A DNA stretch of 64,000 nt from Chloroflexia bacterium SDU3-3. GTDB lineage: Bacteria; Chloroflexota; Chloroflexia; Chloroflexales; Roseiflexaceae. Within the stretch, counting starts at the first letter, position 1, and the number at the start of each line of letters is the position of its first letter. The DNA is taken from the NCBI GenBank assembly GCA_009268125.1, contig WBOU01000009.1:62001-126000 (forward strand), in the 5' to 3' direction. Under the pieces are notes generated by a model that worked only from the letters and a program-made list of their open reading frames with translations, did not search any database and had not been told where the DNA came from. Shown piece after piece: positions 36,591-45,147 of this stretch. A program made the translations under genes and the position numbers.

Positions 36591-36965
36591 ATACCACGAA
36601 GGCGCGAAGGCGCGAAGGGAACAAAAAACCGTTACCTCCAAGACTCCAAGGCTCCAAGAGAACAAAGGTGAGTGGGAAGAGGGATCAGGGAAGAGACAGC
36701 TCTTCATCCACCCGGCCCATGCGGCGAAGGCGCTACTCGTGCAAGCTGGCCATATGCACGCACATCAGCCGCCGGATTTCGGCATAGGAAGGCTACACAT
36801 TGGGGATTCCAAGGGGGCGATGCCCCCTGGCGGGGTTCCGAGGGGCTGGCCCCTCGGCGCCACCCGCGCAGGGCACCCACCCACCAAACACCAGCAACCT
36901 GCTCATCACGAAGGCCCGAGGTTCTTTTACCACCAAGGCTCCAAGGGGGTCATAAAGGCTCCAAA
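36591..36965. repeat. Interspersed repeat island 3
   Basis: No gene is seen between sbcD and gatD (36577-37229). Motifs ACCACGAAGGCGCGAAGG and CTCCAAGACTCCAAGGC lie at 36593-36660, the CCCATGCGGCGAAGG module at 36715-36790, the GGGGGCGATGCCCCC module at 36812-36875 and another ACCACCAAGGCTCCAAG motif at 36926-36965. Confidence 0.75.
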
Positions 36966-37016
36966 ATACGCAGGCATGGCGCACGCGAATCGCTTTACGC
37001 CGCCGAGCGGAAAGGC

Positions 37017-37045
37017 TTTACGAAAATTAGAACAAGTGTTCTAAT
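37017..37045 (+). promoter_or_regulatory. Promoter with LexA-like palindrome upstream of gatD
   Basis: TTTACG (37017-37022) and TCTAAT (37040-37045), 17-bp spacer. The spacer and -10 are overlapped by the perfect palindrome TTAGAACAAGTGTTCTAA (37027-37044), whose core GAAC-N4-GTTC equals the Gram-positive LexA (DinR) core. Confidence 0.6.
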
Positions 37046-37060
37046 CTCACCGCATCCCTG

Positions 37061-37108
37061 TGGGAAACCATGTGGGATTCTGTGGGATAAGTTGGGATAA
37101 CTTTGGGA
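37061..37108 (+). promoter_or_regulatory. Array of five TGGGA repeats (MraZ-box-like) upstream of gatD
   Basis: TGGGA occurs at 37061, 37073, 37083, 37093 and 37104; three successive units keep the exact 10-bp period (5-nt spacers) of MraZ boxes. The array begins 16 nt downstream of the -10 at 37040-37045, the same layout as at mraZ. A further TATAAT (37167-37172) lies closer to the gene. Confidence 0.55.
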
Positions 37109-37229
37109 TATCGGGTGTACAGCCGTTTCTCACATCGCTATCAGATGGATCTGGCCCCGATCCCCGTATAATAGGCCTATTCCGCACAGCAAAAACGGCA
37201 GCAATCTCACGGCATCAGGAGGCACACAC

Positions 37230-37964
37230 ATGCAGCTGCGCATCGGGCATCTCTACCCCGACCAGATGAACATCTACGGCGACCGCGGCAATATCCTCAC
37301 GCTCAGCCAGCGCTGCAGGTGGCGCGGCATCGAGCCGCAGGTGGTGCCCATCGGCGTGGGCGACGCGGTGGACTGGTCCAGCCTCGACATCTTGTTCTTC
37401 GGCGGCGGGCAGGACAGCGGCCAGGCCCTGATCGCGCACGACCTCGTGCGGCGGCTGGGCGCGTCGCTCAAGGCCGCCATCGAGGATGGCGCGGTGATGC
37501 TGACGATCTGTGGCGGCTACCAGCTGCTGGGCGACCACTTCCTCACCCACACTGGCGAGAAGCTGCCGGGCATCGGCGCGCTCGACCTGCGCACTGTGGG
37601 CGGCCACAAGCGCCTGATCGGCAATATCGTGGTGGAGGCCAGCCTGGCCGAGGGCCAGCCGCCCGTACGGCTGGTGGGCTTCGAGAACCACTCGGGGCAG
37701 ACCTTCCTGGGCCAGGGCGTGCGCCCGCTGGGCCGGGTGCTGGCCGGGTTCGGCAACAACGGCGAGGACGGCACCGAGGGCGCGGTCTACAAGAACACTA
37801 TCGGCTGCTATATGCACGGCTCGCTGCTGCCCAAGAACCCGCAGCTGGCCGACGACCTGATCCGCCGCGCGCTGCTGCGCCGCTATGGCCGCGACGACCT
37901 GGAGCCGATCGACGACACGCTGGAGCTGCGCGCCCAGCGCACGATGATCGAGCGGGTGGTGTAG
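37230..37964 (+). CDS. gatD: Lipid II isoglutaminyl synthase, glutaminase subunit GatD
   Basis: 244 residues. A class I glutamine amidotransferase-like domain of the CobB/CobQ type: MQLRIGHLYPDQMNIYGDRGNIL opening is typical of GatD; MLTICGGYQLLG carries the catalytic Cys, and the conserved His lies in CYMHGSLLPKNP. GatD supplies ammonia to MurT to amidate D-Glu in lipid II. murT normally adjoins gatD, but neither neighbour is murT here. AGGAGG is 8-9 nt upstream of the ATG. The upstream region has a LexA-like site and a TGGGA array. Confidence 0.9.
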   Translation: MQLRIGHLYPDQMNIYGDRGNILTLSQRCRWRGIEPQVVPIGVGDAVDWSSLDILFFGGGQDSGQALIAHDLVRRLGASLKAAIEDGAVMLTICGGYQLLGDHFLTHTGEKLPGIGALDLRTVGGHKRLIGNIVVEASLAEGQPPVRLVGFENHSGQTFLGQGVRPLGRVLAGFGNNGEDGTEGAVYKNTIGCYMHGSLLPKNPQLADDLIRRALLRRYGRDDLEPIDDTLELRAQRTMIERVV

Positions 37965-38029
37965 GCGTTTTCTGCCATGGCCGCCCGTGCAGGGCTGAGC
38001 GGGAGGGCGGCCTCAATGTTGATGGTTCC

Positions 38030-38420
38030 TCTTTTGCACTGGGTGTGTGCCCTGCACGGGCGGCGGCTAGGGCTATATCATTCACGATAGGGTTTTTCGT
38101 GATTGGGTGGTGACTGCCCTGTGCGGGCGGCACCAAGGGCTCCGCGCCCTTGGAACCCCGCCAGGGGCGATGCCCCTTGGAACCCCAATTTGTAGCATTC
38201 CTATGCCGAAATCAAGCAGCTGGTGTTCGTGCATATGGCCATCAAGACCCTAGCGGCACCTTCGCCGTATGGGATGGGTGGGTAAGGTTTGCCTTCGTCG
38301 AGCGTTCACCCGCCTTCGTCGAGCGTTCACCACCAAAACTCCAAAACTTGGTGTCTTGGAGTCTTGGTGGTGAACTGTTCCCTTTCCCCTTCGCGCCTTC
38401 GCGTCTTCGTGGTTAACGGC
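38030..38420. repeat. Interspersed repeat island 4
   Basis: Between gatD and the oxidoreductase gene lie inverted copies of the CCCGCGCAGGGCACAC and GGGGCGATGCCCC modules (38030-38190), an inverted CCCATGCGGCGAAGG module (38200-38280), two 21-bp units identical in type to the array at 362 (38293-38331), and CTTGGAGTCTTGGTGGTGAA plus CCTTCGCGTCTTCGTGG motifs (38340-38416). The last motif overlaps the 3' end of the oxidoreductase gene. Confidence 0.75.
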
Positions 38421-40071
38421 TCCCCTTCGCGGCCATGCGCCCAGCCAGCGCCAGGCCCGCCGCGCCTGCGGCCAGCCCGCCCAGCCAGAGCTTGGCGCGC
38501 TCGCGGGCGCGGTCGGCCAGCACCGTGCGGGCGGCGTTGTAGCCCGCCGCCGCGAACACCCCGCCGCCGGGGTGCATCGAGGCCCCGGTCATATACAGGC
38601 CCTTAATCGGCATGCGGTACGAGGCCAGCTCGGGCAGCGGGCGGAACATAAACATCTGGTCGAGCGACATCTCCACGTGCATCACGTTGCCGCGCAGCAG
38701 CGCCAGCCGCCGCTCTAGGTCGAGCGGGGTCTGGATGAAGCGGTCGATGATCTTGCCGCGCATGTTAGGCGCGTAGCGGTAGAGCACCTCCAGCACATTG
38801 TCGGCCACGCCCTCGCGGATGTCGTCCCACTGCCTGCCGCCCGCCAGCTCGTAGGGGAAATACTGCGACCACAGGAACACCGTGTGCTTGCCGGGCGGCG
38901 CAACATCCGGGTCGATGGCGCTGAAGGTCATGGCGATCACCGCCGGGTCGCGCGATGGCTCGCCGCGCAGGTAGTCGGCGTAGGCATCACGCACGTACTG
39001 CATGGATGGGGCCAGCAGCTGCAGGCCGTGGTGGCTCTCGTGCGGCCTGCCGCCGGATGGGTCGGATGTATAGTCGGGCAGCTCCTCGGCGGCGCAGCGC
39101 ACCGTCATGCCAAAGCCGTTGCCGATGCGGATGGAGCGGATGCGCTCGGCCAGGCGCGGCTCTAGGTGGGCCTCGCCCACCAGCCCCAGCAGCGTCGTCA
39201 CCACGTGCGCGTTCGAGACCACCAGCGGCGCGCTGACCGCATCGCCGTCCTCCAGCACCACGCCCGCCACCCTGCCGCCGCGCACCACGATCTGGCGCAC
39301 CGGCGCATCCAGCCGCACCACGCCGCCCGCCGCCTCCAGCGAGCGCGCCATGGCCTGGGTCAGCATGCCCGAGCCGCCGCGCGGGTGCATCGCGCCGCTC
39401 TGGTGGATCATGGTGTGCCAGCCGAAGAAGTCGCCCGCGCCCAGCTCATCCGGCGGCGGGCCAGACTGCGCGGCCAGCCAGGTCATGGCCGCGCGCATCG
39501 GCTCGCTGCGGAAGGTCTCGGCGATCAGCTGGCCGTAGGATGAGAACAGCCGCCGCGTCGTCTCAATCGAGCGCGCGATCTGGCCCGATTTGATCTGGCC
39601 CTTGGCCACGCCGCCCACCAGCGCGCCCATGCTGGGCGGGCGCATGAAGGCCTCGAATACGCCCTCGTTGATGGGCCGCCAGAACTCCACAAACTCGCGG
39701 TAGGCCTCGGCATCCTGCGGCGAGATCTTCTCGATCGAGGCGTAGGTGCGGTTGAAGTCGCGGTAGAAGGCCAGCGCGCCCGGCCTGCCCAGCAGCGGGT
39801 GGTAGCCCCACGGGTCCATGTCGATATACTCCAGCCCGTAGCGCTCCAGCTCCAGCTCGCGCACCACCGGGGTCATGTGAATCATGATGTGGGCCGAGGA
39901 GCCGACGTCGATCTTGTAGCCGGGGATGACCTCCTCGGTGCAGACCGCGCCGCCCACGATCGGCCTGCGCTCGCAGACCAGCACGCGCATCCCAGCCCGC
40001 GCCAGGTAGCCCGCGCAGGTCAGTCCGTTGTGGCCGCCCCCCACGATGATCGCGTCGTAGTCGTATGCCAT
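38413..40071 (-). CDS. FAD-dependent oxidoreductase, phytoene desaturase (CrtI)-like
   Basis: 552 residues. The N-terminus YDAIIVGGGHNGLTCAGYLARAG is a dinucleotide-binding motif, followed by VLVCERRPIVGGAV. GMLTQAMARSLEAAGGVVRLDAPV and the C-terminal GLYMTGASMHPGGGVFAAAGYNAARTVL match the CrtI/PDS-like flavoprotein family. A C-terminal Ala/Gly-rich segment could be a membrane anchor. There are no carotenoid genes nearby, so the substrate is unknown; relatives include desaturases, oxidases and retinol saturase-like enzymes. The start at 40071 has AAGGA 8 nt upstream. The 3' end runs into repeat sequence. Confidence 0.82.
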   Translation of the reverse strand: MAYDYDAIIVGGGHNGLTCAGYLARAGMRVLVCERRPIVGGAVCTEEVIPGYKIDVGSSAHIMIHMTPVVRELELERYGLEYIDMDPWGYHPLLGRPGALAFYRDFNRTYASIEKISPQDAEAYREFVEFWRPINEGVFEAFMRPPSMGALVGGVAKGQIKSGQIARSIETTRRLFSSYGQLIAETFRSEPMRAAMTWLAAQSGPPPDELGAGDFFGWHTMIHQSGAMHPRGGSGMLTQAMARSLEAAGGVVRLDAPVRQIVVRGGRVAGVVLEDGDAVSAPLVVSNAHVVTTLLGLVGEAHLEPRLAERIRSIRIGNGFGMTVRCAAEELPDYTSDPSGGRPHESHHGLQLLAPSMQYVRDAYADYLRGEPSRDPAVIAMTFSAIDPDVAPPGKHTVFLWSQYFPYELAGGRQWDDIREGVADNVLEVLYRYAPNMRGKIIDRFIQTPLDLERRLALLRGNVMHVEMSLDQMFMFRPLPELASYRMPIKGLYMTGASMHPGGGVFAAAGYNAARTVLADRARERAKLWLGGLAAGAAGLALAGRMAAKGSR

Positions 40072-40192
40072 GCGTCTATCCTTTTTCAAAAAGAACAACC
40101 GCCGATATCGGCCATATTGCCGATCTGTTTTGGGGCAGGGAAAACAAACAGGTGTGCTATGATGCAAAAAAAGCCGAGGAGAAGAGAGACCC

Positions 40193-41059
40193 ATGCACCA
40201 CCAGATCACCCCGCTCAGCTTCCGCCCCGCCCGCGAGGGCGACCGCGAGGCCGTGTTCGCCATGGTCGCCACCGTCTGGGGCGGCACCGACTACATCCCC
40301 TCGATCTGGGACGCATGGCTGCACGCCGAGGATGGCCCCATGCTTGTGGGCACGCTGGGCGACGAACGCCCGGTGGCGCTGTGCAAGCTCACCGGCCTGA
40401 CGCCCGCCGAGGACTGGCTGGAGGGCGTGCGGGTCGACCCGGCGTTTCGCGGCCAGGGCTTCGCCCGCGCCATGATCCGCCACGCCATCGCGGCGGCGCG
40501 CGAGCGCGGCAAGCGCACCCTGCGCTACCAGACCGACGAGAGCAACACCACCATGCACCGCCTGGCCGAGGAGCTGGGCTTCACGCTCTCCAACCGGCCC
40601 CGCTGGTGGGTGGGCGCGCCGGTGCTGGGCGAGCCAGCCTTCCGCCCGCTCGGCCCCGAGCGCCTGCCCCAGCTGCTGGCCGAGATCGCGGCCTCGCCGC
40701 TGCTGCGCCAGACCAGCGGGCTGTTCTCGGTGAGCTGGACGGCCTACGAGCTGACCGAGCAGCAGCTGCGCCAGCGGCTGGCGGCGGGGCAGGTGGTGGG
40801 CATCCCTGGCGACGAGGCCTGGGCCATCGTCACCACCTCGCGGGTGGGCGGGTGCTGGGTGGGCTACGCGGCGGGGCCGCACGCCCAGCTCGTGCGGCTG
40901 CTGGCCGAGGTGCGCCGCAGCCCCAACCCCGACGAGCCGGAGATGTACGTGCGCGCCCATTTCCCCGCTGGCGCTGCCGTGCTCGACGCCCTGGCCGAGG
41001 CCGGGTTCCAGCCCGGCGAGCACAACGCGCGGGTCTACACCTACCAGCTGGGCGAGTAG
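40193..41059 (+). CDS. GNAT family N-acetyltransferase
   Basis: 288 residues. FRPAREGDREAVFAMVATVW is a GNAT opening; GVRVDPAFRGQGFARAMIRHAIAAARERGKRTLRY is motif A with the acetyl-CoA pyrophosphate-binding RGQGFA; MHRLAEELGF is motif B. The C-terminal ~130 residues are a second, weaker GNAT-like half. The acceptor is unknown. It is divergent from the CrtI-like gene; the ATG at 40193 follows GAGGAG. Confidence 0.85.
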   Translation: MHHQITPLSFRPAREGDREAVFAMVATVWGGTDYIPSIWDAWLHAEDGPMLVGTLGDERPVALCKLTGLTPAEDWLEGVRVDPAFRGQGFARAMIRHAIAAARERGKRTLRYQTDESNTTMHRLAEELGFTLSNRPRWWVGAPVLGEPAFRPLGPERLPQLLAEIAASPLLRQTSGLFSVSWTAYELTEQQLRQRLAAGQVVGIPGDEAWAIVTTSRVGGCWVGYAAGPHAQLVRLLAEVRRSPNPDEPEMYVRAHFPAGAAVLDALAEAGFQPGEHNARVYTYQLGE

Positions 41060-41150
41060 CCCCAGCCGCGCCGCATCCAGAGAAAACAGGCCGCTCCACC
41101 GCCCAAAAATGGAAAGCGTGCCTGATCGAACGCCTGCGGCAGCAACGCCC

Positions 41151-41195
41151 CTCATGTGTGTGATACGGCGAGCTGCGCCATATCACACACATGAG
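41151..41195. terminator. Long hairpin between convergent genes
   Basis: Perfect 15-bp arms CTCATGTGTGTGATA (41151-41165) / TATCACACACATGAG (41181-41195), continued by GGCG/CGCC inside. It lies between GNAT (+) and AraC (-). T-runs are absent, so a terminator role is likely but unproven. The rest of 41060-41310 shows nothing else. Confidence 0.6.
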
Positions 41196-41310
41196 AGATC
41201 ACCAATTCCACTCTGCCGAAGGCATTTTCAGCACCCTACCGCCGCACACGCTCAACCATAGAGCATACCGCCTAGAGTACGCGCCCGCCTAGCGGCAGGA
41301 TCTTGCGCCG

Positions 41311-42210
41311 CTAGGCACCGCCGCGCAGCCGCGCCACATCCTGCCGAGGCGGTGCGCCAAACATCCGCCGGTACTCGCGGCTGAACTGCGAGGGGCTCTC
41401 GTAGCCCACCTGGAAGCTGGCGCTGGCCGCATCCACATCCTGCGTCAGCATCAGCCGCCGCGCCTCCTGCAGCCGCACGTGCTTCTGGTACTGCAGCGGG
41501 CTCATGGCCGTCACCGCCTTGAAGTGGTGGTGCAGCCCCGACACGCTCATGCCCACCTCGCGGGCCAGGTCGGCCATGCGCAGCGGCTCGGCGTAGTGGC
41601 GGCGCAGCACCCCGATGGCGCTGGCGATCCGCTGGGTCGGCCCGCTGGCCGCCGCCATGGCCCGTAGGCGCGGCCCCTCGGCCCCCACCAGCAGCAGGTA
41701 GATGATCTCGCGCTGGATGAGCGGGGCCAGCGCGGCGATATGGGCGGGCTGCTCCACCAGCCGCGCCAGCCGCAGCAGCGCATCCAGCAGCAGCGCATCC
41801 AGCTCGCCCACCGAGATGCCCAGCGGCGCATCGCGCCCCGCCTGCGCTGCGGGGTGCTCCACCGCCAGCGCGGCCACCGTGGCCGGGTCAAGGTTGATGT
41901 GCAGCCCCAGGTGCGGCCTCTCCGGCGTGGCCTCCAGGATACGCGCCCCGATCGGCAGGCTCACCGACACCAGCAGGAAGTGCGCAGGGTCATAGCAGCG
42001 CTCCTCGTCGCCCAGCGCCGCCACCTTGCGCCCCTGCGCCACCAGGCACAGCGACGGCTCGTAGAACGAGTGTGTCCAGTCGGTCGGCTCCACCGCCTGA
42101 AAGAAGTAGAGCGCGGGCACCGCCGTGGGCTGCGCGCCCGCGCCGGTGGCGTGGCGCGCGATCAGGCCCGCCAGCTCGGCCCGCCCCGTCTCCAGCCAGT
42201 CTGTCTCCAT
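41311..42210 (-). CDS. AraC family transcriptional regulator
   Basis: 299 residues. The N-terminal part (YEPSLCLVAQGRKVAALGDEERCYDPAHFLLVSVSLPIGARI) matches the AraC_N domain found in AraC regulators next to oxidoreductases. The C-terminal HTH_18 domain contains MADLAREVGMSVSGLHHHFKAVTAMSPLQYQKHVRLQEARRLM and VGYESPSQFSREYRRMFG. It is divergent from the SDR gene, the usual target in this subfamily. The start at 42210 has GGAGGGG directly upstream. Confidence 0.92.
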   Translation of the reverse strand: METDWLETGRAELAGLIARHATGAGAQPTAVPALYFFQAVEPTDWTHSFYEPSLCLVAQGRKVAALGDEERCYDPAHFLLVSVSLPIGARILEATPERPHLGLHINLDPATVAALAVEHPAAQAGRDAPLGISVGELDALLLDALLRLARLVEQPAHIAALAPLIQREIIYLLLVGAEGPRLRAMAAASGPTQRIASAIGVLRRHYAEPLRMADLAREVGMSVSGLHHHFKAVTAMSPLQYQKHVRLQEARRLMLTQDVDAASASFQVGYESPSQFSREYRRMFGAPPRQDVARLRGGA

Positions 42211-42326
42211 CTCCCCTCCGCGCTTTTGCAGGATCAGGCAATCCTTCGCCACGATCAGTCTACCACATGGCAGCCCCGCTCGGGCATACTGAAGCCACAC
42301 CGTCAGCACAGCCAGGAGCATTGATT

Positions 42327-43064
42327 ATGAGCGAGAACACACAGCGGGTCGCGATCGTCACCGGCGGGTCGCGGGGGATCGGGCGGGCCGTGGCCGAGCG
42401 GCTGGCCGCCGACGGTATGGCCGTGGCCATCGGCTACGCCAGCAACCAGGCCGAGGCCAGCGCCACGGTGGCGGGCATTGTCGAGAAGGGCGGGCACGCC
42501 ATCGCCGTGCAGGCCGATGTGGGCGACGAGCAGGCGGTCGCGGCGCTGTTCGACGCGGCGGAAAGCGCGTTCGGCGGGGTGGATGTGGTGGCCAACGCGG
42601 CGGGGATCATGGCGCTCTCCAGCGTGGCCGATCTGGAGCTGGCCACGCTCGACCGGATCTACCACACCAACATCCGGGGCACCTTCGCGGTGAGCCAGCA
42701 GGCGGCGCGGCGGCTGCGCGCGGGCGGGGCGATCATCAACTTCTCCACCAGCGTCACCAAGATGGCGCTGCCCGGCTACGCCGCCTACGCCGCCAGCAAG
42801 GGCGCGGTCGACACCGTCAGCCTCATCCTAGCCCGCGAGCTACGCGGTCGCGACATCACCGTCAACGCCGTGGCCCCTGGCCCCACCGCCACCGAGCTGT
42901 TCTTTGAGGGCAAGGACGAGGCCACCATCGAGCGGATGGCCAAGGCCAACCCGATCGAGCGCCTGGGCACCCCCGCCGACATCGCCGAGGTGGTGGCGCT
43001 GCTGGCCGGGCCGGGGCGCTGGATCAACGGCCAGATCATCTACGTCAACGGCGGGATGATCTAG
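42327..43064 (+). CDS. Short-chain dehydrogenase/reductase (SDR)
   Basis: 245 residues. Classical SDR: VAIVTGGSRGIGRAVAE (NAD(P)-binding TGxxxGIG), VVANAAGIM (NAG), FSTSVTKMALPGYAAYAASKGAV with the catalytic Ser-Tyr-Lys triad (YxxxK), and WINGQIIYVNGG at the end. It is probably controlled by the divergent AraC regulator. The substrate is unknown; the sequence is close to 3-oxoacyl-ACP reductase-like SDRs. The start at 42327 has AGGAGC 9 nt upstream. Confidence 0.93.
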   Translation: MSENTQRVAIVTGGSRGIGRAVAERLAADGMAVAIGYASNQAEASATVAGIVEKGGHAIAVQADVGDEQAVAALFDAAESAFGGVDVVANAAGIMALSSVADLELATLDRIYHTNIRGTFAVSQQAARRLRAGGAIINFSTSVTKMALPGYAAYAASKGAVDTVSLILARELRGRDITVNAVAPGPTATELFFEGKDEATIERMAKANPIERLGTPADIAEVVALLAGPGRWINGQIIYVNGGMI

Positions 43065-43159
43065 GGGCGGGCTTAGGGGTCGGGGATCGGGGATGCGGGA
43101 TCAGGCAAACCACCGCCGCAGCATGCAGGAAAAATCGCGCCGCCTCGTGCGCCGCCACC

Positions 43160-43785
43160 TCGTCGCTACGGGTGGGATTATGGCCAGAAGCACCTATCGC
43201 ACACCTTCGCCGGATGGGCGAGGCCGCGCTGTTGCACGGTTCGGCACCATCTCACCCACCCCATGCGGCGATATTGGGGTTCGATGCACCCGCAACGCAT
43301 TCATCGCGTGCTCCGACGTTGCGGGCGATGAATGCGTTGCGGGCGGACACAAGATCCGCCCCTACACCAATGTTCCCATGGCTGGCGCGGCGCACCACCG
43401 CCCCCCATCCCATGCGGCGAAGGTGCCGCTAATGTTTTGATGGCCCTATGCACGCACATCAGCCGCCAGGAAACGGCATCGGAATGCCTCACACTGAGAG
43501 TTTGAAGGGGGTGTACCCCCTCGCGGGGTGCCGAGGGGCTGGCCCCTCGCCGCCCGCGCAGGGCATCCACCACCATCCAAGAGCGCCCGCTATTCCACGA
43601 AGGCGCACCCTGGCCGACCCAACAGCACCGCGCCATTTCACCAAAAACGCCTCCCCAATACGCCGAAGGATCTATGCGTTCTCCAAAAGCATGCGATAGG
43701 GGCAAACCAACCCATGAAGCCGTGCCTTCGTGAGGAAATTGGTTCTTTCGCCCCTTGGTGCCTTGGAGTCTTGGTGGTAAACGAT
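43160..43785. repeat. Interspersed repeat island 5
   Basis: There is no gene between 43065 and 43901. Modules seen: GCGGGCGGACACAAGATCCG (43343-43362, like 575-600), CCCATGCGGCGAAGGTGCCG (from about 43408), a GGGGTGTACCCCCTCGCGGG module (from about 43508) and CTTGGAGTCTTGGTGGTAAA (43762-43781). The direct/inverted pair CGCAACGCATTCATCGC and GCGATGAATGCGTTGCG (43290-43342) forms a further hairpin. Confidence 0.7.
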
Positions 43786-43901
43786 CTCCCGCGTGCCGAA
43801 AACGCAAGGCCGCACCTACCATCCCACATCGCAGCAAGATGCGGTACAATGCACCTAGCGAGGGTACCCACGCCCCAAGCGCCGCCACAGCAGGAGAAAC
43901 T

Positions 43902-44435
43902 ATGTCCGACGATATTGCAGCTTGGCTCTATGATGGTGCGGTCGCCGTCACCGAAGGGCGCTACGAGGACGCCCAGGCGCTGCTGATGCGCGTGATCGAG
44001 CAGGACGAGCAGAACGAGCTGGCCTGGCTCTGGCTCAGCGGCGCGGTCACCGACGCGGGCGACCAGCAGATCGCCCTGGAGAACGTGCTAGCCATCAACC
44101 CCCATAACGCTGCTGCGCAGACCGGGCTGGCCCACCTGCGCAACCAGCAGGCCTTCACCCCCGGCAATGTCACCTTCACCAGCGCCCCCAGCGGCGGCGA
44201 GTGGCAGCCCCCAGCGCCGCTGGACGAGGACGACGTGCGCGAGCTGACCTGCTGGCAGTGCAGCGCCTCGCTCTACAGCGTGGCCCAGTTCTGCTGGCAG
44301 TGCCACGCCGCCGTCCACTGCTGCAACAACTGCGAGTTCCGCACCGTGCAGCGCTGCAAAGAGCTGCAGGATCTGACGGCCACCATGGCCCAGGCCGCGC
44401 AGAACCGCTGCGAGTGGTGGCGCCCGTCGGCCTAG
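43902..44435 (+). CDS. TPR protein with C-terminal zinc-ribbon-like cysteine cluster
   Basis: 177 residues. Residues 1-75 are TPR-like (AVTEGRYEDAQALLMRVIEQDEQNELAWLWLSGAV). The C-terminal half has four CxxC-type pairs and extra Cys/His (TCWQCSASLYSVAQFCWQCHAAVHCCNNCEF), suggesting one or two zinc sites. It is cytosolic, with no signal or membrane segment. The function is unknown. AGGAG precedes the ATG at 43902. It ends at a bidirectional terminator. Confidence 0.8.
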   Translation: MSDDIAAWLYDGAVAVTEGRYEDAQALLMRVIEQDEQNELAWLWLSGAVTDAGDQQIALENVLAINPHNAAAQTGLAHLRNQQAFTPGNVTFTSAPSGGEWQPPAPLDEDDVRELTCWQCSASLYSVAQFCWQCHAAVHCCNNCEFRTVQRCKELQDLTATMAQAAQNRCEWWRPSA

Positions 44436-44447
44436 CGGCACAGCAAA

Positions 44448-44473
44448 GCCCCGCCCACATGTGTGGGCGGGGC
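44448..44473. terminator. Bidirectional terminator between convergent genes
   Basis: GCCCCGCCCACA (44448-44459) / TGTGGGCGGGGC (44462-44473), 12-bp perfect stem. Confidence 0.85.
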
Positions 44474-44483
44474 CGCGCGGGCG

Positions 44484-44738
44484 CTAGGCCGCAGCCGCAG
44501 CCTTGCCAGCGCCCATCGGCACCGCGCGCGCCGCATCCTCCCAGCCGACCCAGAAGTTATGCCGACGGATGAAGCTCTCGGCGCGCACCACCATCCCCGC
44601 GATCTCGGCCACATCGGCCTCGTTCACCAGCACCACGTTCGGGCGCTTGCCAAAGCGGCGCACATAGGCATCGATCGCATCCTGAATCTTCAGCTCGACC
44701 GCCAGCTTGGGGTTGTCATCAAACCAACCGTAGTACAT
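44484..44738 (-). CDS. Small conserved-looking protein in putative damage-inducible operon
   Basis: 84 residues: MYYGWFDDNPKLAVELKIQ, then DAIDAYVRRFGKRPNVVLVNEAD and IRRHNFWVGWED, with a low-complexity Ala tail. The layout suggests a compact alpha/beta fold. The ATG at 44738 has GGGGGA 6 nt upstream and lies 9 nt after the stop of the preceding gene, so it is the second gene of a two-gene operon driven by the promoter at 45148-45176. No function can be assigned. Confidence 0.7.
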   Translation of the reverse strand: MYYGWFDDNPKLAVELKIQDAIDAYVRRFGKRPNVVLVNEADVAEIAGMVVRAESFIRRHNFWVGWEDAARAVPMGAGKAAAAA

Positions 44739-44747
44739 CGCTTCCCC

Positions 44748-45044
44748 CTACGCGCTCAGATACCACATGCCCTGCCGCAGCTCCTGAAAGAGCATCCGCT
44801 CGCCGCCATCGTCGCACAGCACATGAAAGTAGCGGCGCGGCGGTAGAATCGCGGTCGCCGCCACATCCCAGCTGCGCCGGATCGCGCGGACGCTCCACAG
44901 GCAGCCTGCGCTACGAAACCGACGCGGCAGGAAGTTATAGCGCTGCTCGACCACCTCGATCGGCTGTGGGCGCGCAAATACTCGCCCGACCCATTCCGCA
45001 AGCTGGCCTTGCCGCCTCACCCCATGCTGGCCATATCGAATCAT
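44748..45044 (-). CDS. DUF6504-like small protein, putative SOS-regulated
   Basis: 98 residues. The central pattern PIEVVEQ...LPRRFRSAGCLWSVRAIRRSWDV...RRYFHVLCDDGGERMLFQELRQGMWYLSA resembles DUF6504, a small domain found with translesion-synthesis cassettes (ImuA'/ImuB/DnaE2) in other phyla. The resemblance is from memory and needs a profile search. The ATG at 45044 has AGAGAGG 7 nt upstream. The promoter 100 nt upstream carries a GAAC-N4-GTTC palindrome between -35 and -10, which supports damage-inducible control. Confidence 0.6.
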   Translation of the reverse strand: MIRYGQHGVRRQGQLAEWVGRVFARPQPIEVVEQRYNFLPRRFRSAGCLWSVRAIRRSWDVAATAILPPRRYFHVLCDDGGERMLFQELRQGMWYLSA

Positions 45045-45147
45045 CTGCAGCCTCTCTTCCCGCTACTGGTGCTGACGCAGAAGCAAGGAAGTCTGCTTGG
45101 ATGAATGCCCGCGTGAGCTTTCGTAGTCTCTCGTATTTATAGATCTC

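Noticed and set aside
37071-37110. DnaA boxes or a replication origin (TGTGGGATAA-like units)
   Set aside because: Each unit has an extra G compared with TGTGGATAA, and there is no dnaA/dnaN context. The 10-bp TGGGA period fits MraZ boxes better.
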